The notes under the pieces were generated by a model. The model was not told where the DNA came from. It saw only the letters and a program-made list of their open reading frames with translations, and searched no databases. From positions 62,001-126,000 of the forward strand of contig QCBT01000002.1 in the NCBI GenBank assembly GCA_003281525.1: DNA of 64,000 bases, written 5' to 3'. The position numbers and the translations under genes are program-made. This stretch comes from Prochlorococcus sp. AG-347-J06 (GTDB lineage Bacteria; Cyanobacteriota; Cyanobacteriia; PCC-6307; Cyanobiaceae). Below are positions 30,247-40,015 of this stretch, piece by piece. Position 1 is the stretch's first letter, and every line of letters begins with the position of its first letter.

Positions 30247-30954
30247 ATGAGAACGATATTAATAAGTGGAGCCAGTAGAGGTATTGGACTAAATATTGCA
30301 CATAAAGAATTAAAAGAAGGCAATAGAATTAGTGTTGGCATTAGAGATTTAGAATCATTAAAAGGAAGCGCTATTGATCCCAAAAAATGGCCCGAAGGAA
30401 AAATTATAATCAACCACTATGATGCATTAAAAAAAATTACTGCCCAAAATTGGATAAATAATACGTTAGATGAATTTGGAGGATTTGATTCAGTAATAAA
30501 TTGTTCTGGAATATTATCAAAAGTTCCTTTCCTATACAAAGATGGTGATGAAGAAGACATTTTAAATACATTAAATATCAATTTTTTGGCAATTTGGAAT
30601 TTATGTAGGCTTTCTTGGGATCATTTATGTACCTCTGGCAGAGGAAGAATTATTGTTTTAGTTTCAATGAGTGGTAAAAGATCCAAAGGTGATCTAGCCG
30701 CTTATTCTTCTTCAAAATTTGCTTTGATGGGATTATGCCAAACCATGAAAAATAAAGGTTGGGATAAAAATATAAGGATTTCAGCAATTTGCCCAAGCTG
30801 GGTTAATACAAAAATGGCCCAAAATATTTCTTCCTTAGACAAATCAAACATGACACAACCTGAAGATATTGCTGAAATATGCTCAACTATTCTTAAGTTA
30901 CCTACCCAATCAGTTCCATTTGAAATAGCCTTAAATTGTAATTATGAAATTTAA
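30247..30954 (+). CDS. SDR-family oxidoreductase
   Basis: ILISGASRGIGLNIA; YSSSKFALMGL. Confidence 0.9.
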   Translation: MRTILISGASRGIGLNIAHKELKEGNRISVGIRDLESLKGSAIDPKKWPEGKIIINHYDALKKITAQNWINNTLDEFGGFDSVINCSGILSKVPFLYKDGDEEDILNTLNINFLAIWNLCRLSWDHLCTSGRGRIIVLVSMSGKRSKGDLAAYSSSKFALMGLCQTMKNKGWDKNIRISAICPSWVNTKMAQNISSLDKSNMTQPEDIAEICSTILKLPTQSVPFEIALNCNYEI

Positions 30955-31493
30955 CCTATATTGAAAATTAAGTAAGCCATTGAAAGCATTGCGATTGCAA
31001 TAAATAAACCTTTTATTCGATTAGTTAACAATGAAAAAAGAGATAAATCTTCAGAAAAGTATCCGCCAAAACTACCTGTAATAAATAATATAACCATTGG
31101 TAGAGATGCCATGCCGAAAGAATAAGATATAGATTTTACAAATCCAAAATTTAAATAATTAAAAATCAAGAAACTTAATGAAAACAATAAAAAAGATGCA
31201 AATAGAGTTATGGAAACTTCAGCATCTAAAGTGTGAGGTAAGCTACCCTTTAATTCAAATTGCTTTTTACATTCTCTAATTTGTTTTTTAGAAAGCTTTA
31301 AATAACCAGTTTCAGGAATTCTTTGCGACTTATATTTTCTTAGTAATCTTGCTTCAAGGGTTTCTGGCTCCTTTGTCATAATTGATGTTAATAATTCATC
31401 TGGCTTTAATTTCTTAATTTTCTTTTCAAGATTATCCGTTTTCCCAATCCTATAAAGGTCTCCTACTCTAATAAGGTAAACATATCCCGACAT
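30951..31493 (-). CDS. GIY-YIG (Mug113/T5orf172)-like domain fused to C-terminal membrane domain
   Basis: GYVYLIRVGDLYRIGKTDNLEKKIKKLKPDELL...PETLEARLLRKYKSQRIPETGYLKLS then several TM helices. Confidence 0.7.
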   Translation of the reverse strand: MSGYVYLIRVGDLYRIGKTDNLEKKIKKLKPDELLTSIMTKEPETLEARLLRKYKSQRIPETGYLKLSKKQIRECKKQFELKGSLPHTLDAEVSITLFASFLLFSLSFLIFNYLNFGFVKSISYSFGMASLPMVILFITGSFGGYFSEDLSLFSLLTNRIKGLFIAIAMLSMAYLIFNIG

Positions 31494-31567
31494 TTGCGTT
31501 GTAAAATTAATACTGTTCCTAATTAAATAATACTAAAAGAATTAATGAAATTAAAAGTTTTTACAAT

Positions 31568-32227
31568 ATGAAAAACGATATTTTATATTCATTTCGAAGA
31601 TGTCCATATGCAATTCGTGCAAGATGGGCCCTTTTAATTTGTGAAATAAAAGTAGAGATAAGAGAAATTGATTTAAAAAATAAACCTCTAGATTTTTTAA
31701 ATAATTCAAAGACGAAAACGGTTCCGATACTTATAAAAAAAAATAGTGAAGTTATAGAAGAAAGTCTTGAAATCATCTTGTGGGCTCTCTCAAAGTCAAA
31801 AAAGGAAAACATTAAATTAATTTATTTTCCTGAGAACAAAAAGAAAGATATTTTTGAAATAATTAATGAAAACGATAACGAATTCAAATATCATTTAGAT
31901 CGATTTAAATATTCCACAAGATATAAGAATAGTGATGAAGAATTTCATTTCACAAATGCGATTAAATTTATAAAGAGATGGAACGAACTTCTTGCAGAAA
32001 ACAAATACTTTTTTGGAGATAGCCCCACAATCGCTGATTGGTCTATTTGGCCTTTTGTAAGACAATTTAGAATCGCTTGTGAAAGTCAAAAAAGAACCAA
32101 TTATTTTGAATCCTCAATAAAAAACTGGTTAGATTCATTTGAGAAAAATAGAGAATTTAAATCCTTAATGTATAAATACGAATTATGGGAACCATATTCT
32201 AGAAAGAATTATTTTCCATCTTATTAA
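31568..32227 (+). CDS. Glutathione S-transferase-like protein
   Basis: YSFRRCPYAIRARWALL...TVPILI...EESLEIILWAL; C-terminal FGDSPTIADWSIWPF. Confidence 0.88.
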   Translation: MKNDILYSFRRCPYAIRARWALLICEIKVEIREIDLKNKPLDFLNNSKTKTVPILIKKNSEVIEESLEIILWALSKSKKENIKLIYFPENKKKDIFEIINENDNEFKYHLDRFKYSTRYKNSDEEFHFTNAIKFIKRWNELLAENKYFFGDSPTIADWSIWPFVRQFRIACESQKRTNYFESSIKNWLDSFEKNREFKSLMYKYELWEPYSRKNYFPSY

Positions 32228-32481
32228 CTTTCCAACAACTTCCTTTTTTCAATTATTCTTGCTAACTCCAAAAAATATCCTGCAGTCCTAAATTTGCCTA
32301 TATTTTTCTCCTTAAAATCAAGATCGCTTCTAATTTCTGCAGTCTCCGCCATAAGTAAATCTAAATCATTTGATCCAAGACTATACAATTCACCAAGTTC
32401 GATTTCCCTTCCGAGTAAATGACTCCTAAACCACTTTCCTTTATTTTCTTGAGGTGGAATATCGTAGGGAGTAAATGACAT
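32224..32481 (-). CDS. Conserved hypothetical protein (85 aa)
   Basis: Intact ORF, convergent 4-nt overlap with the GST-like gene. Confidence 0.6.
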   Translation of the reverse strand: MSFTPYDIPPQENKGKWFRSHLLGREIELGELYSLGSNDLDLLMAETAEIRSDLDFKEKNIGKFRTAGYFLELARIIEKRKLLES

Positions 32482-32516
32482 AAAATAAAATTAAGGCTTC
32501 TACCATTCTAGAGTTC

Positions 32517-33905
32517 TTATTGAAACTTTTTAATCTCTACTTTATTAAAAATCAATGCAATAAAAAGAATTGCGAACGTAATTAAGGCACAAATTTCTGT
32601 CCAATAATCTAACCCAATTTTAGAAATCATTAATGGTGCAAGAACTGTGAATAGTCCCCCAGAAAGAATTAACTGAGCAAATAGCTGTTTTGACGTAAAA
32701 ATTGGTAAAGTCTTAGAAATATTTTTAGGATCTGCAAGCCTTAAAAGAAGTAACCCAGAGGCTACTACACCTGTAGAATTTCCAAACTCTATCAAACTTT
32801 TTTCAAACCAATAATCATCAAAAATAAAGTATGCGAAATAAGCAATGCAGATTAAATTCCAAAATAAACCGAATAAAGTAAAAACTAAAATAAGTATCCA
32901 ATTATCAAACACAACTGCAATATCTAAACTCGCCATAGCTGTAAAAATCAATAAGTCAGTGGATAAAATACCAATCTCCCTTTGCAGAATATTTGAAATA
33001 AATTCTGTATTGTTGGTTTTCTCTAAAATATATCGAATAAGGAGCGAACCTATAAGGATAAAAGGGAATACTGGTAATGAAAAAATAATTTCCTTCGAAA
33101 AATCACCAAAAAAAAGTGAAATATACCTTAAAAATTTAAGTAGCAAAACACCAAAGGAAATTGCCAAACCAGAGAATCCAAGATTTATTATAAAAATTCT
33201 TAAATCTGCAAAAACTCCTACCTTATTTTTTTCCTTTAGAGTATCTTTCTGTTCAAGAATTTCCTCAGTATCTGAAAGACCAAAAGTTCTACCAAGAAAA
33301 ATAAATATGCTACCCAATATTGAAGAGGATAAAAGACCCATTGTTGCCATAGCCAATCCAAGATCTAAACCATTTGGGAAACCTAGTTTATTAAAACTTT
33401 CACCGATTATTGATGCAGCTCCATGACCACCCTCAAAACCTACCTCTATTAAACAACCCATTAGAGGATTTGTATCCATAGATGGAGACAGAAAATATTT
33501 AACAACAAGACCACCGACAAAAAATTGTCCGAAACCTAGTGAAAGAGCTAATAGAAATTGATTAAAAATTGGTTTAACTAAACCATTTATATTCGGGATC
33601 GGTCTTCCCATCATTAACGTTGCGAAGACTAATGATAAAAGAGGAGTAGGAAAATTACTCCAAACATTGATTGTTTCTTTTGGTAAAAAGTGTATCGCTC
33701 CAAATGGGCCTATGGATATACCTAAAATTCCTGATATAACTGCTATCGGTAATCCAAATCTCTCGAGTTGAACAGCTAGTTTAAATTTTCTCCCAAAAAT
33801 CAACAAAAAAAATATAATTAATAATCCCAAAAAACTTATCAATAGAGAATTTGAAAAAATATCTTTATTCAGTATCGAAAAAATATTCAATGATTTCAAA
33901 AACAT
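32517..33905 (-). CDS. GltS-type sodium/glutamate symporter
   Basis: SFLGLLIIFFLLIFGRKFK...ERFGLPIAVISGILG; GCLIEVGFEGGHGAASIIGESF. Confidence 0.85.
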   Translation of the reverse strand: MFLKSLNIFSILNKDIFSNSLLISFLGLLIIFFLLIFGRKFKLAVQLERFGLPIAVISGILGISIGPFGAIHFLPKETINVWSNFPTPLLSLVFATLMMGRPIPNINGLVKPIFNQFLLALSLGFGQFFVGGLVVKYFLSPSMDTNPLMGCLIEVGFEGGHGAASIIGESFNKLGFPNGLDLGLAMATMGLLSSSILGSIFIFLGRTFGLSDTEEILEQKDTLKEKNKVGVFADLRIFIINLGFSGLAISFGVLLLKFLRYISLFFGDFSKEIIFSLPVFPFILIGSLLIRYILEKTNNTEFISNILQREIGILSTDLLIFTAMASLDIAVVFDNWILILVFTLFGLFWNLICIAYFAYFIFDDYWFEKSLIEFGNSTGVVASGLLLLRLADPKNISKTLPIFTSKQLFAQLILSGGLFTVLAPLMISKIGLDYWTEICALITFAILFIALIFNKVEIKKFQ

Positions 33906-33946
33906 ATAATTCTAAATCTAAATTAATAAACAAATTTTTTCAAATA

Positions 33947-33974
33947 AAAAAGGCCCCTGAAAGAGGAGCCTTTT
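33947..33974 (-). terminator. Terminator downstream of pcb
   Basis: AAAAGGCCCCTGAAAGAGGAGCCTTTT hairpin just after the pcb stop. Confidence 0.75.
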
Positions 33975-33998
33975 GATATGGGTAATAAAATTTGAAAA

Positions 33999-35057
33999 TT
34001 AATCTTTAAGAGTAACTGTTGCACTATCAATATTACTGATAGCATTTGTAACTCTCTTGAAATCAAAGCCTAGTGCTCTTAAAGCGTGCCATAGATGACC
34101 TTGAATAAAGAAGAATCCAAAATAGTAATGAACATTAGCTAACCATGCCCTTGAAGTGTACTCACCATCAGGAAGATCAACAGTATCTACCCAATAAGGA
34201 GAAATACTAAACTTCAATTCAAGTGGTTCACCAAAGAATTCAGTTGGATAAACTGTTGTATTAGCTGCACTCCAGAAGGCTGCAATAATAGCCATCCAGC
34301 CTATTCCAGCTAGAGACCATGAGAGAACAGCTTCTGCAGAAAGAAGTCCTTTACCTTTGAATTTGGTATATTCACCTACTTGCTTAGTAGCAATATGCCA
34401 AGCACCACCTGTAATCTCAACGAAAGCAAGAAAGGCATGGCCTCCCATTACTTCTTCAAGGCTATCAATAGTTAAAAAGTCTGTTTGGTGATTCCAAATT
34501 TTGGCCAAATTTAATTCATACTCAACCTGTCTTACAGAACCAATAGCTGGATCATAAATTCCATGAACCCTTGCCCATTCAACAAAAGCGATAACTGCGA
34601 AACCAAGAATAATTAGATGGTGACCAAGAATAAATGTCAATTTGTCTGGATTATCCCATTCAATATTGAATTTTCTAGCTCTTGCTACATCAGAATCTTC
34701 TAGATTTCCAGGAAGAAGTAAAGAGTGTAAAAGTCCGCCTGCGGCTAAAACCATAGAAGAAACTAAGTGAACTATTGCTATCGCTAGAACAGGTTTAGTA
34801 TCTCCCATCGCAACACCATTAGCATCAAACCCTATTCCAAGAGTTGCTAAATGAGGAAGAACGATTAGAGGTTGATGACCCATTGGGACAGTAGGGTCAA
34901 ATCGTGAAAGTTCAAAAAGGGTGAATGCACCCGCCCAGAAAACAATTAATCCTGCATGAGCTACATGAGCAGCAATGAATTTTCCTGAGCGATTTGCTAC
35001 ACCTGAATTACCAGCCCACCATCCATAGGTAGTATCTGGATTTCCATAGGTTTGCAT
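33999..35057 (-). CDS. pcb: Divinyl chlorophyll a/b-binding antenna protein Pcb
   Basis: [55 protein letters not shown]. Confidence 0.97.
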   Translation of the reverse strand: MQTYGNPDTTYGWWAGNSGVANRSGKFIAAHVAHAGLIVFWAGAFTLFELSRFDPTVPMGHQPLIVLPHLATLGIGFDANGVAMGDTKPVLAIAIVHLVSSMVLAAGGLLHSLLLPGNLEDSDVARARKFNIEWDNPDKLTFILGHHLIILGFAVIAFVEWARVHGIYDPAIGSVRQVEYELNLAKIWNHQTDFLTIDSLEEVMGGHAFLAFVEITGGAWHIATKQVGEYTKFKGKGLLSAEAVLSWSLAGIGWMAIIAAFWSAANTTVYPTEFFGEPLELKFSISPYWVDTVDLPDGEYTSRAWLANVHYYFGFFFIQGHLWHALRALGFDFKRVTNAISNIDSATVTLKD

Positions 35058-35387
35058 TTAGGAATTGATTAGCTTAAACGTTTTGAGAATACTTTATATT
35101 TCACCAAACAGTTGAATTAATAACAAAATTGTAAAGGTTAGTAATCCTAACTATTACTAAACAAGAAATCTTCATAATGCAATCGAATAGCAAAAAAGGT
35201 AGATTTAATGAAGAAAAATTATTCTTAGTGATATAAGTTCTAACAAATAAACCAGTATTTTTAGATTCGAATAAGTTAATTAAATTTTATTTTGCTGACA
35301 TTAATCGATATTTTGTTTCATTAACCCATACTTTTTATTGCCTCATTCTCAAACAATTATTAAATATGGGATAAGACATTTAATATT

Positions 35388-35564
35388 ATGACTACTTCTC
35401 AAGAGTCTTCTAGAAAATTTTCACTAGAAATGAAATCGGAAGTGCATTACAAAAAGGCTGCGAAATCATACAGAAAATCAAAACAATACATAAATATGAT
35501 TAGCTTATATCCAACTTTGCAAAACACTCTAATTGAGTGTAAGGATGAGAATCTAATAGAATAA
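35388..35564 (+). CDS. Small hypothetical protein (58 aa)
   Basis: MTTSQESSRKFSLEMKSEVHYKKAAKSYRKSKQYINMISLYPTLQNTLIECKDENLIE*; below the ORF-track cutoff. Confidence 0.4.
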   Translation: MTTSQESSRKFSLEMKSEVHYKKAAKSYRKSKQYINMISLYPTLQNTLIECKDENLIE

Positions 35565-35606
35565 AGTTTTTATATATTTTTCCAAATCAATAAAAAAATA
35601 TTTTTC

Positions 35607-35840
35607 TTAGGCTGCAATATTATAGTTTTCTTCAAAATAAAATTTATCAATTATTTTTCTGCACTTTTTAATGTTGTAGAGAGCTTTGGGTTTCCAAGGC
35701 TTTTTCTGACCGAGTGGAGAGCTTTTCCAATGAATCCCAGGCTTAAGTATTCCATTTTCACGCAAAAAAGAAAGTTTAATTTCAGTTATTCCTAGTTGTT
35801 CCGCGGTCAACTCAGATGAGCTCCATATATCCCCTAACAT
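35607..35840 (-). CDS. Excisionase-like winged-helix small DNA-binding protein
   Basis: WSSSELTAEQLGITEIKLSFLRENGILKPGIHWKSSPLGQKKPWKPKALYNIKKC. Confidence 0.5.
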   Translation of the reverse strand: MLGDIWSSSELTAEQLGITEIKLSFLRENGILKPGIHWKSSPLGQKKPWKPKALYNIKKCRKIIDKFYFEENYNIAA

Positions 35841-35975
35841 TGGATTAAGTAAATATTATTAATCCTTGATAACGTTAATCTTATTTTTTTGAAAGGGGTA
35901 AAACTTTTAAATAATTATTAAGTAACAAAAACCTAGTATTTACAAAGAGAAGGGATTTGAAAAATTTTTTTTAAA

Positions 35976-36275
35976 TTAAGAAATATTAAATAAAGAATCT
36001 TCATTAATAAATATCTCATCGATACTTTCTCCTTTTTTGAGGGATTTATAGTCAACATATTCTTCAGTTATCGATTGATGCTTTGGGAGATTGATCCAAC
36101 CCTTATGCCAATTTCCACTATTTATTAATTCTTCATAAGTAGTTTCTATATTAATTTCAGAATCAACTACAGAAACCATTAAAAAGGTAATATTTCCTTT
36201 TTCTTTAGTCTCATTTACTAAAACAAAATGTCTCAATCCATTTATGGATTTATTAGAAGTCCAGAAATTTTCCAC
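35976..36275 (-). CDS. TIGR02450/DUF2389-like Trp-containing protein
   Basis: FWTSNKSINGLRHFVLVNE...LINSGNWHKGWINLPK. Confidence 0.6.
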   Translation of the reverse strand: MENFWTSNKSINGLRHFVLVNETKEKGNITFLMVSVVDSEINIETTYEELINSGNWHKGWINLPKHQSITEEYVDYKSLKKGESIDEIFINEDSLFNIS

Positions 36276-36277
36276 AA

Positions 36278-36571
36278 TTATTTTTTCTTAATGTTTTCCT
36301 CAGAATTTTCTCTAGATATCTTTTTATATTCATTTCTAATTTCATCTAATAAAAGTTTTCTTCTGTCCATGTAGTTAACAGAGTCTTGTTTTGATAAGTT
36401 ATATCTTTCTTTTTTAGTTAAATTCATCCAATTATTAAGATTTTTCTTATTAAAAGTTGTTAATTTTTTAGCCTTTAAAACTTTTTGTTTTCTATTTAAT
36501 TTAAAAAAATTCCTTAATTTAAAAAAAATAAATATAACAAGAAAAATTATTACTAACTTTAAGAGCATCAT
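36278..36571 (-). CDS. Hypothetical membrane-anchored basic protein
   Basis: N-terminal TM segment then Lys-rich tail; overlaps hisS end. Confidence 0.5.
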   Translation of the reverse strand: MMLLKLVIIFLVIFIFFKLRNFFKLNRKQKVLKAKKLTTFNKKNLNNWMNLTKKERYNLSKQDSVNYMDRRKLLLDEIRNEYKKISRENSEENIKKK

Positions 36572-37848
36572 TTTGCAAGTAAGTTATTATTTATCCACTT
36601 TTCTAAGTCAAAATCATTTTCTAAAGAAATAACCTCTTCTTTATTCCCATTACCTGATTGATCAAAGAGCCTTATAATAAACTCCCTTTTAGTCGCTTCA
36701 TCATCACCAAGAACAATAATACTTTTAGATTTTAGTTTATTAGCCTTTTTAAATTGTTTAGAGAATGAAGATCCACTTAAATCCAACTCAACTAACAAAT
36801 CATAATTTCTTAATTTTCTTGATAAATCCATAGCTAATGGTTCAGCAATGACGCCCTGATTAATAATATAAATATCAGTATTTCTTGGCACTTCGAGCTC
36901 TTTTCCCGCTAGTAAAATTAATCTTTCTAAACCAATAGCGAAACCAATTGCAGGGGTATTTGGCCCTCCCATTTGTTTTATTAAATTGTCGTATCTTCCT
37001 CCTCCGCAAACTGTAGCTTGAGAGCCTAGAGCGCCACTAGTAATTTCAAAGGCTGTATGGGTGTAATAATCTAAACCTCTCACTAGATTAAAATTTTCCA
37101 CGTAAGGAATTTTTAAAACATCTAATTGTTTTTTAAAGTCTGAATATCTTTTATGACTTTTTTCAGACAAAAAATTAAATAATCTTGGAGCATTTTTAAG
37201 AGCATTTTTTGTTTGAATATCTTTAGAGTCCAAAATCCTTAAGGGATTTTTAGTAATTCTATTCTGAGAATCTAAATCTAGAGAATTTTTATTTATTTCT
37301 AGCCATTTTAAAAAGGATTTCTGAAAATTTAATCTATCACTTACATCACCTAATGTATTTATTTCTAGATTAAGTTCTTTTATTCCTAATTTACTCAAGA
37401 CATCCCAAGCTAAAGCAACAATTTCAACATCACTTCTCACTGAATCGTATCCTATAAACTCAACACCTAACTGATGAAATTGTCTTTGCCTGCCTGCTTG
37501 AGGTCTTTCATATCGAAACATAGGGCCCATGTACCACAGTTTCTGAAGAGGATTAGACGATATTCCATTTTGTATTAACGCTCGCGCAACGGAAGCGGTT
37601 CCTTCAGGTCTTAGAGTGCATGATCTCTCCCCCCTATCAAGAAATGTATACATTTCCTTACTGACAACATCTGTTCCTTCCCCAATCCCTCTTATGAATA
37701 ATTCGGTCATTTCCAATATTGGTGTTCTTATTTCTTTGATGGAAGCTCTAGAAAGCTGTTCTAATAAAATTTTTTCAACGTTTTGCCACTTTATTAATTG
37801 ATCAGGAAATAGGTCTACTGTTCCTCTTAGGTTTTTTAAGTTATTCAA
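36568..37848 (-). CDS. hisS: Histidyl-tRNA synthetase
   Basis: LRGTVDLFPDQL; FRYERPQAGRQRQFHQ; GLDYYTHTAFEI. Confidence 0.95.
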   Translation of the reverse strand: MNNLKNLRGTVDLFPDQLIKWQNVEKILLEQLSRASIKEIRTPILEMTELFIRGIGEGTDVVSKEMYTFLDRGERSCTLRPEGTASVARALIQNGISSNPLQKLWYMGPMFRYERPQAGRQRQFHQLGVEFIGYDSVRSDVEIVALAWDVLSKLGIKELNLEINTLGDVSDRLNFQKSFLKWLEINKNSLDLDSQNRITKNPLRILDSKDIQTKNALKNAPRLFNFLSEKSHKRYSDFKKQLDVLKIPYVENFNLVRGLDYYTHTAFEITSGALGSQATVCGGGRYDNLIKQMGGPNTPAIGFAIGLERLILLAGKELEVPRNTDIYIINQGVIAEPLAMDLSRKLRNYDLLVELDLSGSSFSKQFKKANKLKSKSIIVLGDDEATKREFIIRLFDQSGNGNKEEVISLENDFDLEKWINNNLLAK

Positions 37849-37946
37849 AGTTCTAAAAAATAATTCAAAATTTTTAATTCATCTAGAAATTAATCTTTGA
37901 TTGGTTATTTTGTGAGACAATTTTAATTTAACATTTAGAAAAACTA

Positions 37947-38369
37947 TTGGGAATTAATAAAAGTAAAGAGAATCAACATTGCGGTACAAAACCAAAAAAA
38001 ATTGCTTTTGGAATAGCACCTCTTGGTATAGTTTCAATAGGAATAGTGCCAATGGGAGTAATAAGTATAGGGGTAGTCCCAATGGGTGTATTTTCTTTTG
38101 GTGCAGTCGCTATGGGAATAGTCAATTTATCCGTAGTCGGAATGGGAATTATCTCTGCCGGTGTTACTACTATGGGGATATGGGAGTATTCACCTAATTC
38201 TCATAAAAATCATCATAATCATTCCAAACAAATTTCAAATTCAAATAAGGAAAATATAATGTCAGATCTATTTAACACTAAACAAGAGGCTGAAAAGGCT
38301 GCTTCAAAATACGGATGTATTGGAGCACATAAAATGGGTAATAAATGGATGCCTTGTAAGATGCACTAA
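37947..38369 (+). CDS. Glycine pentad-repeat protein with C-terminal DUF3721
   Basis: 11 tandem G-phi-x-x-phi pentads (residues 22-76); C-terminal LFNTKQEAEKAASKYGCIGAHKMGNKWMPCKMH. Confidence 0.8.
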   Translation: MGINKSKENQHCGTKPKKIAFGIAPLGIVSIGIVPMGVISIGVVPMGVFSFGAVAMGIVNLSVVGMGIISAGVTTMGIWEYSPNSHKNHHNHSKQISNSNKENIMSDLFNTKQEAEKAASKYGCIGAHKMGNKWMPCKMH

Positions 38370-38399
38370 ATATTTTCTTAAGCAAAAATTAAATAAATA

Positions 38400-39188
38400 T
38401 TAATTCAAAATCTCAACTCTAAAATCAAGATTTTTTGCCTCATCAGTAGTTAATTTTCTTGACCAAGCTCCTTGCACAGGACTATTCCATCTGAACCCAG
38501 CATTTTTAGCTAAAGACCTATCTTCATAACTAACCAAAGCCTTGTATAAAAACCTCGGTTCAGTAGCTTTAAGTAAAAGTTCCTCTAAGTTGTCGCATTT
38601 TTTGAAGACCTCAGATATATAAAAGCAATCAGATAAAGCTCTATGTAAATTCCAAACTGGTATTGAAAAAGATAAGGCTAGATCAGTTACTGAAGGTCTT
38701 GTTTTTAGTGATTTTTGAAAAGACCAATTAATATCCTCTAAACTACATATCCATTTTTTATTAAGCTTAGGCAATCTTCCCTTTCCAAACCATTTCTTAT
38801 CAAACTCCACATTATGAGCAATGATGAAATCTGAAGAATCAACAAGTTTTAGAAAGAAATTCAATCCATCTTTCCATGGTTGAGAGATATTAGTTACTTC
38901 TGCAGATATACCATTTACATGTTCGGCGTGATTATTATTAACTGGAAATAAAAAAGAAACTTGTGAAAGTACACATTTAAAAGATACATCAAATAAAATG
39001 CAACCTATTTCTATCACTTCATCTTTATTTTCGTCTAAACCTGTTGTTTCAGTATCAAGAATTAAAATTTTTTCAATTTTTTTATTTTTATTCGTTACTC
39101 TCTCTTCAGAGGGGTTGGTGTTAATTTGATCATGAAGAAAATCCAATTGATTTAATTCTTTTTTGTTAAATAGTTCCAATAAACTCAA
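38400..39188 (-). CDS. DnaQ-like DEDD 3'-5' exonuclease
   Basis: ILILDTETTGLDENKDEVIEIG; FIIAHNVEFD; HRALSDCFYI. Confidence 0.85.
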   Translation of the reverse strand: MSLLELFNKKELNQLDFLHDQINTNPSEERVTNKNKKIEKILILDTETTGLDENKDEVIEIGCILFDVSFKCVLSQVSFLFPVNNNHAEHVNGISAEVTNISQPWKDGLNFFLKLVDSSDFIIAHNVEFDKKWFGKGRLPKLNKKWICSLEDINWSFQKSLKTRPSVTDLALSFSIPVWNLHRALSDCFYISEVFKKCDNLEELLLKATEPRFLYKALVSYEDRSLAKNAGFRWNSPVQGAWSRKLTTDEAKNLDFRVEILN

Positions 39189-39295
39189 AATACTTTCATT
39201 TATCTTGACGCATTTAATAAATATTTCTTTTAAATTAATATAAATTAAAAAACAGGCTAGAAAATATTTTTTGAAACATTTTTAGTTTATGAAAG

Positions 39296-40015
39296 ATGAC
39301 TTTTACAAAATTTCAATTTAACAATTTCTGTTTTTGGCCTTCAAATCCAAAAAAAATTGTTGAATTTATTGGTGGAAGTTATTTAGCTTCTAAGCCAGAT
39401 TTAACTTATAGAAGATTCATAGAGAGTTTAATTAATAAAAATTATGCAGTACATGCATATAAATACACACCACAATTTGATCACCAACAACTTGCTATCA
39501 AAGCATGGAAAGATTTTAAGAATTGCCGAATATCTTTATCCAAGAGAATAGGGGAGTCAATTCCTTCAATAAGAATTGGTCATAGCCTAGGCTGTAAACT
39601 TCATTTAATTTCTCCTGATGGTGGAAGAAATTGCGAAAAATTCATATCTATTAGTTTTAATAATTTTAGTGCTAACAAATCAATTCCATTATTGAAACAA
39701 ATTTCTCAAAAATTAGAATTCAACAGTGAATTTAGCCCAAGTCCCGAAAGAACTTTGCGATTAATTGAAAAAACATATAGTCAAAAAAATAACTTCCTAA
39801 TAAAATTCAACTCAGACGAATTAGATCAAACAGATAAATTATTTTCTTGTCTAAAAGCAAGAAAAGAGGACAATTCTAAGGGGATAATGCTAAAAGGCAC
39901 ACATACCATAATTGCAAGCGCAGGACTAAGAGAAAATTTTTTGGGAGACTGGGCCGATGATGAATTTAAAAGAAATACTATAAAAAAAATTTCTAATTTA
40001 ATTGATGAATCTTAA
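39296..40015 (+). CDS. DUF1350 family alpha/beta-hydrolase-like protein
   Basis: EFIGGSYLASKPDLTYRRFIESL...RIGHSLGCKLHL. Confidence 0.75.
   Translation: MTFTKFQFNNFCFWPSNPKKIVEFIGGSYLASKPDLTYRRFIESLINKNYAVHAYKYTPQFDHQQLAIKAWKDFKNCRISLSKRIGESIPSIRIGHSLGCKLHLISPDGGRNCEKFISISFNNFSANKSIPLLKQISQKLEFNSEFSPSPERTLRLIEKTYSQKNNFLIKFNSDELDQTDKLFSCLKARKEDNSKGIMLKGTHTIIASAGLRENFLGDWADDEFKRNTIKKISNLIDES

Noticed and set aside
32845-33426. 193-aa plus-strand ORF
   Set aside because: Fully antisense to the gltS-like gene and lacking domain-like features
36268-36276. Single TTTTCCACA DnaA-box match
   Set aside because: Isolated 9-mer at a gene start; expected by chance in AT-rich DNA
37979-38197. 72-aa ORF in the pentad-repeat gene
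   Set aside because: Alternate frame; its Gly/Asn/Tyr-rich repeats mirror the DNA repeat of the real gene
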